DNA from: Phycicoccus sp. HDW14
Lineage (GTDB): Bacteria; Actinomycetota; Actinomycetes; Actinomycetales; Dermatophilaceae
Direction: 5' to 3'
Assembly (NCBI RefSeq): GCF_011383005.1
Contig: NZ_CP049935.1
Span: 310,001-374,000, forward strand
Length of the DNA stretch: 64,000 nt
A program made the position numbers and the translations under genes. Below the pieces are notes generated by a model. That model had not been told where the DNA came from. It searched no databases and was given only the letters and a program-made list of their open reading frames with translations. This document shows positions 55,705 to 63,383 of this stretch, piece after piece (positions within the stretch are counted from its first letter, which is position 1; every line of letters begins with the position of its first letter).

Positions 55705-56607
55705 ATGAGCACCTCGACCGCCCGCGCCACCGTCCTCACCGCCGTCGCCCTCGCCGCGACGACGGTGCTGTCGGGGTGCGTCGGGGGCGGCGAACCGACG
55801 GGCGTGGCCGCGCCGAGCTCGTCGACGAGCGTGCCGGCGCCGTCCTCGGCGGCCGTCACCCCGACCCCCTCGTGGACGCCCACGGCCACGCCGTCGCCCT
55901 CCGACACCGCGTCGCCCACCGACACCGCGAGCCCCACCCCGACCGCGTCAGCGCCCGGGACGCCCTCCGCCGGCCCGAGCCCGACGCCCAGCCCGACCCC
56001 CACGACGCCGCGCACGACGATGCGCTACGGCGACCGCGGCAAGGACGTGCTGGCCCTGCAGAAGCGCCTGTCCGCCCTCGGCTACTGGCTGGGCGAGCCC
56101 GACGGCAGCTTCGGCTCGCTCACCCAGCAGGCCGTGTACGCGCTCCAGAAGGCGGCCGGCACCTCGCGCGACGGCGTCGTCGGGCCGCGGACGAAACGCG
56201 CGCTCGAGCAGGGCGTCCGACCGCGGAACCGGCTGTCCGGCAACGGGGTCGAGATCGACCTCGACCGCCAGCTGCTGATGGTCGTGCGCGGTGGTCGCTC
56301 CGTGATGGTCCTCAACACCTCGACCGGGAGCGGCGAGGAGTACACCTCCTCGGCCGGCAACCCGGCCATCGCGACGACCCCGCGGGGCTCCTTCGCCGTC
56401 CAGCGGCAGGTCGACGGCCAGGACGACAGCAAGCTCGGCGTGCTCTGGCGGCCGAAGTACTTCTACCGGGGCTGGGCGGTGCACGGTTCGCCGAACATCC
56501 CGCCCTACCCGGCCTCCCACGGCTGCGCGCGGGTCAGCAACTCCGCGATGAACATGCTGTGGTCCGGCGGCTGGATGCCGATCGGCAGCCGCGTCCTCGT
56601 CCGCTGA
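55705..56607 (+). CDS. L,D-transpeptidase lipoprotein with peptidoglycan-binding domain
   Basis: A 300-residue lipoprotein. The signal peptide ends in the lipobox LSGC; a long Thr/Ser/Pro linker follows. Residues about 108-172 are a PG_binding_1 domain (YGDRGKDVLALQKRLSALGYW). The YkuD catalytic domain has the active-site motif HGSPNIPPYPASHGCARVSN with C274 as nucleophile and H272. It forms 3-3 crosslinks in peptidoglycan or attaches proteins to it, on the outer face of the membrane. It stands alone and is convergent with the 56626 gene. Confidence 0.9.
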   Translation: MSTSTARATVLTAVALAATTVLSGCVGGGEPTGVAAPSSSTSVPAPSSAAVTPTPSWTPTATPSPSDTASPTDTASPTPTASAPGTPSAGPSPTPSPTPTTPRTTMRYGDRGKDVLALQKRLSALGYWLGEPDGSFGSLTQQAVYALQKAAGTSRDGVVGPRTKRALEQGVRPRNRLSGNGVEIDLDRQLLMVVRGGRSVMVLNTSTGSGEEYTSSAGNPAIATTPRGSFAVQRQVDGQDDSKLGVLWRPKYFYRGWAVHGSPNIPPYPASHGCARVSNSAMNMLWSGGWMPIGSRVLVR

Positions 56608-56625
56608 GTGTCCGGCGTCCCCGGC

Positions 56626-57660
56626 TCAGGCGCGCGCGGCCTGCGCCGCCTCGTAGGAGCGCTGCGCCTCGCGCCACGGCCCGCGCCGCCCGGCGAGGGT
56701 CGGCACGAGGGGGACGAGGTCGGCCGAGAAGGCCACGCTCGCCTCGCGGGGCAGCAGCGACGGCAGGTTGTCGACGGCGATGACGTCGAGCCGGGGGTCC
56801 TCGGCCACACGGCGCGCCGGCTCCTCCCACGAGGTGATCGCGGTGTTCACCGGGACGAGGTTGTACTCGGAGGTGACGTCGCACGTCACGTCGGCGACCA
56901 CCCGCAGCTCGCGCTCGGCCGTGAGGTCGTCCGGGCCGACGAACGGCGGCTGGGCCGTCGTCGAGAGGACGCAGTTGACGAGCAGCTCGTGGTCGAGCAG
57001 CGCCTCCCGGTCGAGGACGAGGGTGTCCTCGCGGTCCCAGCCGTCGAGGATCGCCCCGGCCGAGATCAAGGCGTCGAGGGCGCCCCGACCGCTACGGCCC
57101 TGCGCACCGACGACCAGCGCGGTCATCCCGTCGGCGCCGGCGGCCCGCACCAGGGCGTCGAGCTCGGCGCGCTCCATCGGGTGCAGCGGGGCGAGGGTGC
57201 CGCGGGTCGCCAGCACCCCGAGCGAGGCGCCGACGTAGCCGGCCCAGTAGCCGAAGGCGATGACCCGGCGGCCGTCGACGGTGAGGTACTCGAGGTCGAG
57301 CAGCTGCCCGCCGCCGGTGGCGAACCGGGCGAGCAGGGCGTCGGCGCCGTCCTGGCCCTTGTACGCGTGGCCGAAGAAGATGTGGGTGTGCCGCAACGAG
57401 TCCGGCTCGTCGGGCAGCTCCTTGATCCCGAGGATATGCGCGTCCTCGGGGGCGTCGACCCACGAGCCGGCCTCGACGACCCGGCAGCCACCGGCCCGGT
57501 ACGCCTCGATGCCGAAGACCCGCTGGGGGGACTCCTCCACGGTGACCTGCACCCCGTCGGCGACGAGGCGGGCGGCGTCGTGCGGCACGAGCGGCGCGCG
57601 GCGTTCGGTGGAGCGGGTCTCGTGGCGCAGCCACAGGTGCACGGGTCGCATGCGGCTCAT
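56626..57660 (-). CDS. Saccharopine dehydrogenase-like protein (NAD+, L-lysine-forming type)
   Basis: A 344-residue protein of the alanine dehydrogenase/PNT superfamily, close to fungal LYS1-type saccharopine dehydrogenase. The N-terminal half has LRHETRSTERRAPLVPHDAA and LGIKELPDEPD, then a Rossmann region (ALVVGAQGRSGRGALDALIS) and the closing AVDNLPSLLPREAS. Since the dap genes show that lysine is made through diaminopimelate, it may act in lysine breakdown or on another substrate. ATG 57660 overlaps the stop of the upstream Gfo/Idh gene; ATG 57651 is also possible. Confidence 0.8.
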   Translation of the reverse strand: MSRMRPVHLWLRHETRSTERRAPLVPHDAARLVADGVQVTVEESPQRVFGIEAYRAGGCRVVEAGSWVDAPEDAHILGIKELPDEPDSLRHTHIFFGHAYKGQDGADALLARFATGGGQLLDLEYLTVDGRRVIAFGYWAGYVGASLGVLATRGTLAPLHPMERAELDALVRAAGADGMTALVVGAQGRSGRGALDALISAGAILDGWDREDTLVLDREALLDHELLVNCVLSTTAQPPFVGPDDLTAERELRVVADVTCDVTSEYNLVPVNTAITSWEEPARRVAEDPRLDVIAVDNLPSLLPREASVAFSADLVPLVPTLAGRRGPWREAQRSYEAAQAARA

Positions 57661-58697
57661 TCTCCCGGGTAGACCACGCCGACCTGACGGCGGACCTCGT
57701 CCATGACGGCCATGACCCGTCGGGTGGCCTCCCACGGCACCGACCGGACCTCTGTGCGCCCCTCGGCGAGCGCCCGGGCGACCTCGGCCACCTCGAACCG
57801 GAAGCCGTGTTCGGTCACGTCCGGCTCCCAGGTGTCGAGGAGCGTGCCGTCGGGGGCGACGAGCCGCACGGAGCTCGCGATGTCGAAGAAGAAGCCCGGG
57901 TCGGTGAGCTCGAGGCGGGCCGCCGAGCCGACGACGAGGGCGTCGCACGGGGTCGCCGCCGCCATCGTGCTCGTCATCCGGGCCAGGGTGTCCCCGCGCC
58001 GGGCGGTGACGCCGACGGTGACGTCGACCCCCTCGGGGCTCAGGGTGCCGCGTGCCGCGACGTCGTCGAGGCCACCGAGCACGTGGTCGGCGAAGGCGAT
58101 GGGGTAGACGCCGAGGTCGAGCAGCGAGCCGCCGGCGAGGGCCGGGTCCCACAGGCGCTGCGGGCCGTCGGGCCAGAGGCGCTGACCGTGGTCGGCCTGC
58201 ACGAGGACGAGGTCGCCGAGCGTCCCGGCCTCGACGGTGCGGCGAACGACGTCGTAGTGCGGGGAGTAGCGGCTCCACATCGCCTCGGCGGCGAGCAGCC
58301 CACCGGCGCGCGCGGCGTCGAGCACCTCGTCGGTCTCGGCGAGGCTGCGGGCGAACGCCTTCTCGACGAGCACGTGCTTGCCGGCGGCGAGGGCGAGGAG
58401 GGCGTGGGCGTGGTGCTCGCTGTGGGGCGAGGCGACGTAGACCGCCTCGACCCCGGGGTCGGCGACGAGCGCCTCGTACGACCCGTGCGCCCGGGCCACG
58501 CCGAAGCGACGGGCGAAGTCCTCGGCCCGCGCGGCCGACCGGGAGCCGACGGCCACGACCTCGGACCGGGTGCCCTCCCGGACCGCGTGCGCGAAGGTCT
58601 CGGCGATGCCGCCCGGGCCGAGCACCCCCCAGCGCACGGGCGGGGCGTCCATCGGGTCCGGCACCGTGGGGGCGGCGAGGCGGGGTGAGGCGGGCAT
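57657..58697 (-). CDS. Gfo/Idh/MocA family oxidoreductase
   Basis: A 346-residue NAD(P)-dependent oxidoreductase. The N-terminal Rossmann motif is RWGVLGPGGIAETFAHAV, followed by VAVGSRSAARAEDFARRFG and the signature VEKAFARS that carries the catalytic lysine. The C-terminal part (GGSLLDLGVYPIAFADHVLG) is the alpha/beta substrate domain. Substrate is probably a sugar or polyol, unknown. A TAGGGT box seven bases before ATG 58697 fixes the start. It is followed by and coupled to the saccharopine-dehydrogenase-like gene. Confidence 0.9.
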   Translation of the reverse strand: MPASPRLAAPTVPDPMDAPPVRWGVLGPGGIAETFAHAVREGTRSEVVAVGSRSAARAEDFARRFGVARAHGSYEALVADPGVEAVYVASPHSEHHAHALLALAAGKHVLVEKAFARSLAETDEVLDAARAGGLLAAEAMWSRYSPHYDVVRRTVEAGTLGDLVLVQADHGQRLWPDGPQRLWDPALAGGSLLDLGVYPIAFADHVLGGLDDVAARGTLSPEGVDVTVGVTARRGDTLARMTSTMAAATPCDALVVGSAARLELTDPGFFFDIASSVRLVAPDGTLLDTWEPDVTEHGFRFEVAEVARALAEGRTEVRSVPWEATRRVMAVMDEVRRQVGVVYPGE

Positions 58698-58704
58698 GAC
58701 CAGC

Positions 58705-58710
58705 ACCCTA
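58705..58710 (-). promoter_or_regulatory. -10 element of the Gfo/Idh operon (leaderless)
   Basis: TAGGGT on the minus strand ends seven bases before ATG 58697, so the in-frame codon at 58706 lies inside the promoter. Confidence 0.6.
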
Positions 58711-59526
58711 GGCGGTGGCGGCCTCGTCGAGCCGGGCGCGGACCCACTCGAGCTGGGCGCGCCCGTGACCCCGCCAGTACGCGCCGGTGTGCGCGCCGGC
58801 GTCGACGGTCAGGGTGGCGCTCGGGAGGGCCCCGCCGAAGGCCCGGTTGGCCGCCACGAAGGGGTCGTCACGTCCGCAGTCGAGCCGGACGGGGACCGTC
58901 GCGAGCGTGGCCAGGCGCTCGTCGGCGAAGACGTCGTGGGCGAGGAAGTCGTCGCGGTCGTCGAAGGCGCCGGGGGCCGAGGCGCCGGGGGAGGTCCACA
59001 GGGCGGCGCTCGAGGTGGCGACGGCGGCCACCCGCTCGGGCCCGAGGTCGCTGGCGAGCAGCAGTGACCCGTAGCCGCCCATCGACCAGCCGAGGAGCGC
59101 GACGCGGTCGGTCGGCGCGTACTCGCGGGCCACGAGGGGGAGGAGGTCCTCGACCACCATCCGGCCGGCGTCGGTGCCGTCGCGGCGCCGGTGCCAGTAG
59201 CCGTTGCCGCCGTCGACCGCGGCGACCGCCAGGCCGGTGGCGGCGACGTGGTCGCCGAGGTGGAGGGTCGAGAGGGCCTGCTCGGCGTGCCCGCCCTTGC
59301 CGTGCAGCACGACGACCGGTGGCCGGTGCGGGTCGCCGTCGCGCGGGACGGCGATCACCCACGGCAGGTCGCGCCCGGGCAGGTGGCGTGAGCGCAGCGT
59401 CCCCCGGTGGACCTCGACGTCCGGGCCGACGTCGGTTCCCGGCAGGTCGCGTGAGCACCCCGCCGCACCGGCCGCGAGCACGCCGAGACCGGCCGCGAGA
59501 GCCGTTCGACGGGTGGGACGAGGCAC
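58708..59526 (-). CDS. Exported alpha/beta-hydrolase (esterase-like) lipoprotein
   Basis: A 272-residue alpha/beta-hydrolase. The N-terminus PRPTRRTALAAGLGVLAAGA ends in a lipobox (AAGC), with twin arginines that may direct Tat export. The nucleophile serine is in LLGWSMGGYGS, the acid in DCGRDDPFV and the histidine in DAGAHTGAYW. It resembles esterase D/feruloyl-esterase-like proteins acting on the outer face; substrate unknown. The GTG start has a TACGCT box six bases upstream. Its stop codon overlaps the promoter of the following gene on the same strand. Confidence 0.82.
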   Translation of the reverse strand: MPRPTRRTALAAGLGVLAAGAAGCSRDLPGTDVGPDVEVHRGTLRSRHLPGRDLPWVIAVPRDGDPHRPPVVVLHGKGGHAEQALSTLHLGDHVAATGLAVAAVDGGNGYWHRRRDGTDAGRMVVEDLLPLVAREYAPTDRVALLGWSMGGYGSLLLASDLGPERVAAVATSSAALWTSPGASAPGAFDDRDDFLAHDVFADERLATLATVPVRLDCGRDDPFVAANRAFGGALPSATLTVDAGAHTGAYWRGHGRAQLEWVRARLDEAATA

Positions 59527-59532
59527 CCCGCC

Positions 59533-59538
59533 AGCGTA
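59533..59538 (-). promoter_or_regulatory. -10 element of the esterase gene (leaderless)
   Basis: TACGCT on the minus strand ends six bases before GTG 59526. Confidence 0.5.
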
Positions 59539-59566
59539 GGTGGCCCGCCCCCACCGGCGCCGGTGG

Positions 59567-60421
59567 TCAGAAGCGCGTCGTGGCCTCGGCGACGAGGTCG
59601 GCGACCAGCTCGCCGGCGTCGACCTCGAGGCCCTTGCGCCGGAACCACGTGACCATCGTCGTGACGTCGCGCTCGAGGAACTCGAACCCCTGCGGGTTGC
59701 CGATGACGTCGACGACCTGCGGCCAGTCGATGAGGACGAGCCGCTCCTCGTGGACGAGGACGTTGTAGGGGCTGAGGTCGCCGTGCGTCCAGCCGTGGTG
59801 GGCGAGGGTGAGCATGGCGCGGCGCAGCTGGTCGTAGAGGTCGGCCAGCTGCTCGGGGGAGGGGCGCAGCGACACGAGGCGGGGAGCGGCGACCGGGGCG
59901 TCGCCGTCGGTCGTGCCGACGAACTCCATGAGCATCTCGGACTCGTCGAGCTGGACGGGGTACGGGACGGGCAGGTCCAGCTCCCAGAGGGCGCCGAGGG
60001 CCGCGAACTCGGCGGCGGCCCACTGCCCGGCGATGACCTGCTTGCCGAAGTCGGTGCGGCGGGTCATCGCCCGCATCTCGCGGCTCTTGCGGACCCGGCG
60101 GCCCTCGAGGTAGCCGGCGTCGCGGTGGAAGAGGCGGTGCTCGCCGCTGCGGTAGCGCTTGGCGGCCATCGTCACGACCCCGGGCTCGCCGGGGACCCAG
60201 CGACGCAGGACGTGGACGTCGGCCTCCTTGCCCGTCTTGAGCACGCCGAGGTCTGCGTCGACGGCGCCGAGCGCGGTGATGACCCAGGGTGGTCGGGGCG
60301 TCGGCCCGTGGGTCGAGCCGTCCCAGGAGGACCAGCGCTCGCCCTCGGGCGGGGCGTCAGGGGAGGTGTCGGTGGAGAACGCGGCCTGCTTCTCCGGCAG
60401 GTGGAACGGCTTGTGCGACAA
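59567..60421 (-). CDS. RIO1-type atypical serine kinase
   Basis: A 284-residue RIO-family kinase. GKEADVHVL replaces the P-loop, the catalytic loop is HGDLSPYNVLVH and the metal-binding aspartate is in LVLIDWPQVVD. RIO kinases act in ribosome maturation in eukaryotes and archaea; bacterial roles are unclear. I chose the TTG at 60421 because AGGAG lies seven bases before it and the sequence from there (LSHKPFHLPEKQAAF) looks protein-like. No ATG or GTG gives a better start. The upstream region holds a cluster of palindromes. Confidence 0.85.
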   Translation of the reverse strand: MSHKPFHLPEKQAAFSTDTSPDAPPEGERWSSWDGSTHGPTPRPPWVITALGAVDADLGVLKTGKEADVHVLRRWVPGEPGVVTMAAKRYRSGEHRLFHRDAGYLEGRRVRKSREMRAMTRRTDFGKQVIAGQWAAAEFAALGALWELDLPVPYPVQLDESEMLMEFVGTTDGDAPVAAPRLVSLRPSPEQLADLYDQLRRAMLTLAHHGWTHGDLSPYNVLVHEERLVLIDWPQVVDVIGNPQGFEFLERDVTTMVTWFRRKGLEVDAGELVADLVAEATTRF

Positions 60422-60584
60422 CGGAGTGCTCCTGTGCGAGGGAGGGGGTGGGGACCGGGGTACGGCCCGCGACGGCGATCGACATCGGGTCCACCTCCAC
60501 TGCTCAGGGCACGGCCGGGCGCCGTGCGTCGGGTCCAGCGTGCCCGACCCGGTCGCCCGCGCGCCACGCGTTTTCCCGGGACCT

Positions 60585-60640
60585 GCCGGAACCTTCGCCG
60601 ACCTGCCGGTCACAACCGGCAGGACGCTGAAGGTTCCGGC
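60585..60640. promoter_or_regulatory. Nested perfect inverted repeats in a divergent promoter region
   Basis: GCCGGAACCTTC (60585-60596) is inverted at 60629-60640, and inside it CCTGCCGGT (60602-60610) is inverted at 60615-60623 around CACA. A further CCTGCCGG at 60582-60589 gives three copies of this motif. It is the only structure in the 321-bp gap between the RIO kinase and acyl-CoA dehydrogenase genes, and it fits an operator cluster. Confidence 0.6.
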
Positions 60641-60742
60641 ATCCGGAGAGAAAGTGCTGCCGGGTGGGGCGGCTCACACGGTGGGGGGACTCACACCCGC
60701 ACGGCGTTCCGGCGCCCCGGCCGCGCGGGCATACTCGCCACC

Positions 60743-61942
60743 ATGTCGCGCCTCCAGACCACCGACGGCCTCACCGAGGAGCAGCACGAGCTCATCAAGC
60801 TCGTCCGTGAGTTCGTCGACGAGCAGATCCTCCCCGTCGCCACCGAGCTCGAGCACAAGGACGAGTACCCGACGGCCATCGTCGAGGGCATGAAGGAGAT
60901 GGGGATCTTCGGGCTGATGATCCCCGAGGAGTACGGCGGCCTCGGCGAGAGCCTGCTCACCTACGCGCTCGTCGTCGAGGAGATCGCCCGCGGCTGGATG
61001 AGCGTCAGCGGCATCATCAACACCCACTTCATCGTCGCCTACCTGGTCCTCCAGCACGGCACCGAGGAGCAGAAGCAGAAGTACCTGCCGCGGATGGCGA
61101 CCGGCGAGGTCCGGGGCGCGTTCTCGATGAGCGAGCCGGGCCTCGGGTCCGACGTCGCCGCCATCCGCACCAAGGCGGTCAGGGGCGAGGACGGCGGCTG
61201 GACCATCGACGGCCAGAAGATGTGGCTGACCAACGGCGGCTCGGCCAACCTCGTCGCGGTGCTCGTGAAGACCGACCTCGGCGAGTCCGACAGCCCGTAC
61301 AAGAACATGACGACCTTCCTCGTCGAGAAGGAGTCCGGCTTCGGCGAGACCGCCCAGGGCGTCACGGTGCCCGGCAAGATCGAGAAGATGGGCTACAAGG
61401 GCGTCGACACGACCGAGCTCGTCTTCCAGGGCCACCGCACGAGCGACAAGCAGATCCTCGGCGGCGTCGCGGGCAAGGGCTTCTACCAGATGATGGACGG
61501 CGTCGAGGTGGGCCGCGTCAACGTCGCCGCCCGCGCCTGCGGCCTGTCGCGCCGCGCCTTCGAGCTGGGCATCGCGTACTCGCAGCAGCGGGAGACCTTC
61601 GGCAAGAAGATCGCCGAGCACCAGGGCATCCTCTTCCGGCTCGCCGACATGGCCACGAAGGTCGAGGCGAGCCACCAGATGATGGTCAAGGCCGCCCGGC
61701 TCAAGGACGCCGGCCAGCGCAACGACCTCGAGGCCGGCATGGCCAAGTACCTCGCCTCGGAGAACTGCGCCGACGTCGTCGAGCAGTCCTTCCGCATCCA
61801 CGGTGGGTACGGGTACTCCAAGGAGTACGAGATCGAGCGCCTCTACCGCGAGGCGCCGATGCTGCTCATCGGCGAGGGCACGGCCGAGATCCAGAAGATG
61901 ATCATCGGCCGCCGCCTGCTCGAGGACTACAAGGCCCGCTGA
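60743..61942 (+). CDS. Acyl-CoA dehydrogenase
   Basis: A 399-residue FAD-dependent acyl-CoA dehydrogenase that introduces an alpha-beta double bond into an acyl-CoA. FAD-site motifs are GAFSMSEPGLGSDVAAIRT and MWLTNGGSANLV; the C-terminal domain has RETFGKKIAEHQGI, IHGGYGYSKEYEIERLYREA and the closing LIGEGTAEIQKMIIGRRLL. The glutamate in the segment YREAPMLLIGEGT is the usual catalytic base for short-chain enzymes. Chain specificity is open. A CATACT box seven bases before ATG suggests leaderless transcription under the palindrome cluster. Confidence 0.93.
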   Translation: MSRLQTTDGLTEEQHELIKLVREFVDEQILPVATELEHKDEYPTAIVEGMKEMGIFGLMIPEEYGGLGESLLTYALVVEEIARGWMSVSGIINTHFIVAYLVLQHGTEEQKQKYLPRMATGEVRGAFSMSEPGLGSDVAAIRTKAVRGEDGGWTIDGQKMWLTNGGSANLVAVLVKTDLGESDSPYKNMTTFLVEKESGFGETAQGVTVPGKIEKMGYKGVDTTELVFQGHRTSDKQILGGVAGKGFYQMMDGVEVGRVNVAARACGLSRRAFELGIAYSQQRETFGKKIAEHQGILFRLADMATKVEASHQMMVKAARLKDAGQRNDLEAGMAKYLASENCADVVEQSFRIHGGYGYSKEYEIERLYREAPMLLIGEGTAEIQKMIIGRRLLEDYKAR

Positions 61943-62012
61943 GCCCCGGCCCGGGCGGTTCCGCACAGGGGGCGTCCAGCCCACGTCCAGCGAACGGTGT
62001 CACACTGGTGGC

Positions 62013-62609
62013 ATGAGCAGCCAGCCGATGCGCCCGGGCCTGCGCGCCGCCCTGTCGCTGGAGTACCCGATGAGCCTCGGGGTCCACGACTCCTACGAGG
62101 AGGCGCAGAAGGCCGTCGACTACCTGTCCGACCACGAGTTCCCGGTGCAGGACGTCCTGATCGTCGGTACCGACCTCAAGCAGCTCGAGCGGGTCACCGG
62201 CCGGCTCACCCAGGGCCGGGTCATCGGCGCCGGGGCGCTGTCGGGCATGTGGCTCGGTCTCTTCGTCGGCACGATCCTCGCGCTCTTCGACCCGAGCGGG
62301 TTCAACATCGTCTCCATCATCTCCACGGTGATCTTCGGTGCCGTCTTCGGCACGATCTGGGCGTGGTTCGGCTACCGGCTGACCCGCGGGCAACGCGACT
62401 TCACCTCGGTGAGCCAGGTCGTGGCCGCCAAGTACGAGGTGCTCTGCGAGCACCGCCACGTCAGCCGGGGCCGCGAGCTGCTCACCCAGATGGACCCGAT
62501 GAAGGCCGCCCAGGAGCAGGTGCGCCAGGCCCAGGAGGCCGAGCGGGCGCGGATGGCCATCGAGACGCACCCGTCGCAGACCCCGCAGCAAGGGCCTCCG
62601 CAGGCCTGA
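62013..62609 (+). CDS. YflT/general stress protein 17M-like membrane protein
   Basis: A 198-residue protein. The N-terminal domain LGVHDSYEEAQKAVDYLSDH, then VQDVLIVGTDLKQLERVTGR, is the heat-induced stress protein YflT domain. A glycine-rich helical hairpin follows (GAGALSGMWLGLFVGTILAL and IISTVIFGAVFGTIWAWFGY) with two probable spans, then a basic, Gln-rich C-terminus. It probably helps membrane stress resistance, which is inferred. The family is common in actinobacteria. Confidence 0.82.
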   Translation: MSSQPMRPGLRAALSLEYPMSLGVHDSYEEAQKAVDYLSDHEFPVQDVLIVGTDLKQLERVTGRLTQGRVIGAGALSGMWLGLFVGTILALFDPSGFNIVSIISTVIFGAVFGTIWAWFGYRLTRGQRDFTSVSQVVAAKYEVLCEHRHVSRGRELLTQMDPMKAAQEQVRQAQEAERARMAIETHPSQTPQQGPPQA

Positions 62610-62619
62610 GCCCGGAGCG

Positions 62620-62625
62620 TATGGT
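62620..62625 (+). promoter_or_regulatory. -10 element of the PIG-L gene (leaderless)
   Basis: TATGGT ends six bases before ATG 62632. Confidence 0.5.
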
Positions 62626-62631
62626 CGCGCC

Positions 62632-63378
62632 ATGGCCGACGACGCCCGCCCTGCCCTGACGCCCCTCGAGGGCCCGTTCACGTCCGTGCTGTGCGTCGTG
62701 GCGCACCCGGACGACATCGAGTACGGCACCTCGGCCGCCGTTCACCGCTGGGTCGCCGAGGGCGCGCACGTCGCGTACTTCCTGCTGACCCGCGGCGAGG
62801 CGGGCATCGACACGATGGCGCCCGAGGAGGCCGGTCCGGTCCGGGAGGCCGAGGAGCGCGAGAGCGCCCGCCGGGTCGGGGTCGAGACCGTCGAGTTCGG
62901 TGGGTTCGCCGACGGGGCCATCGAGTACGGGGTGCCGCTGCGGCGCGAGATCACCGCGGCCATCCGCCGGCACCGGCCCGACCTCGTCGTCGCGCAGAAC
63001 TGGGCCGAGTTCTTCGGGCCGAACATGCTCAACCAGGCCGACCACCGCGCCGTCGGCCTGGCCACCGTCGACGCGGTCGCCGACGCCGGCAACCGGTGGC
63101 TGCACCGCGACCTGCTCGAGGAGGGCCTCGAGCCCTGGGGTGGCGTGAGGGTCGTCGCCGTCGCGGGGTCGTCCGAGCCCACCCACTCCGTCGAGGTCAC
63201 CGAGGAGCAGTTCGAGGCCTCGGTGCACTCCCTCGAGGCCCACGACGCCTACAACTCGGCGCTGCCGTCGGACTTCCCGGCGCCGCGGGAGCTGATCTCG
63301 ATGATCCTCGGCTCGGGCGGCGAGGCGGCCGGTGTCGAGCGGGCGTGGACCGCCCGGGTGGTCATCGACCGCCGCTGA
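62632..63378 (+). CDS. PIG-L family deacetylase
   Basis: A 248-residue LmbE/PIG-L zinc deacetylase. The metal site is VVAHPDDIEYG together with NQADHRAVGL, where the histidine replaces the GHPDH seen in MshB. It lacks the MshB-specific segments, so it is not a second mycothiol deacetylase; bacillithiol- or glycan-type substrates are possible. The first 12 residues are non-conserved. It is followed after five bases by the last gene of the window. Confidence 0.87.
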   Translation: MADDARPALTPLEGPFTSVLCVVAHPDDIEYGTSAAVHRWVAEGAHVAYFLLTRGEAGIDTMAPEEAGPVREAEERESARRVGVETVEFGGFADGAIEYGVPLRREITAAIRRHRPDLVVAQNWAEFFGPNMLNQADHRAVGLATVDAVADAGNRWLHRDLLEEGLEPWGGVRVVAVAGSSEPTHSVEVTEEQFEASVHSLEAHDAYNSALPSDFPAPRELISMILGSGGEAAGVERAWTARVVIDRR

Positions 63379-63383
63379 GCCCC

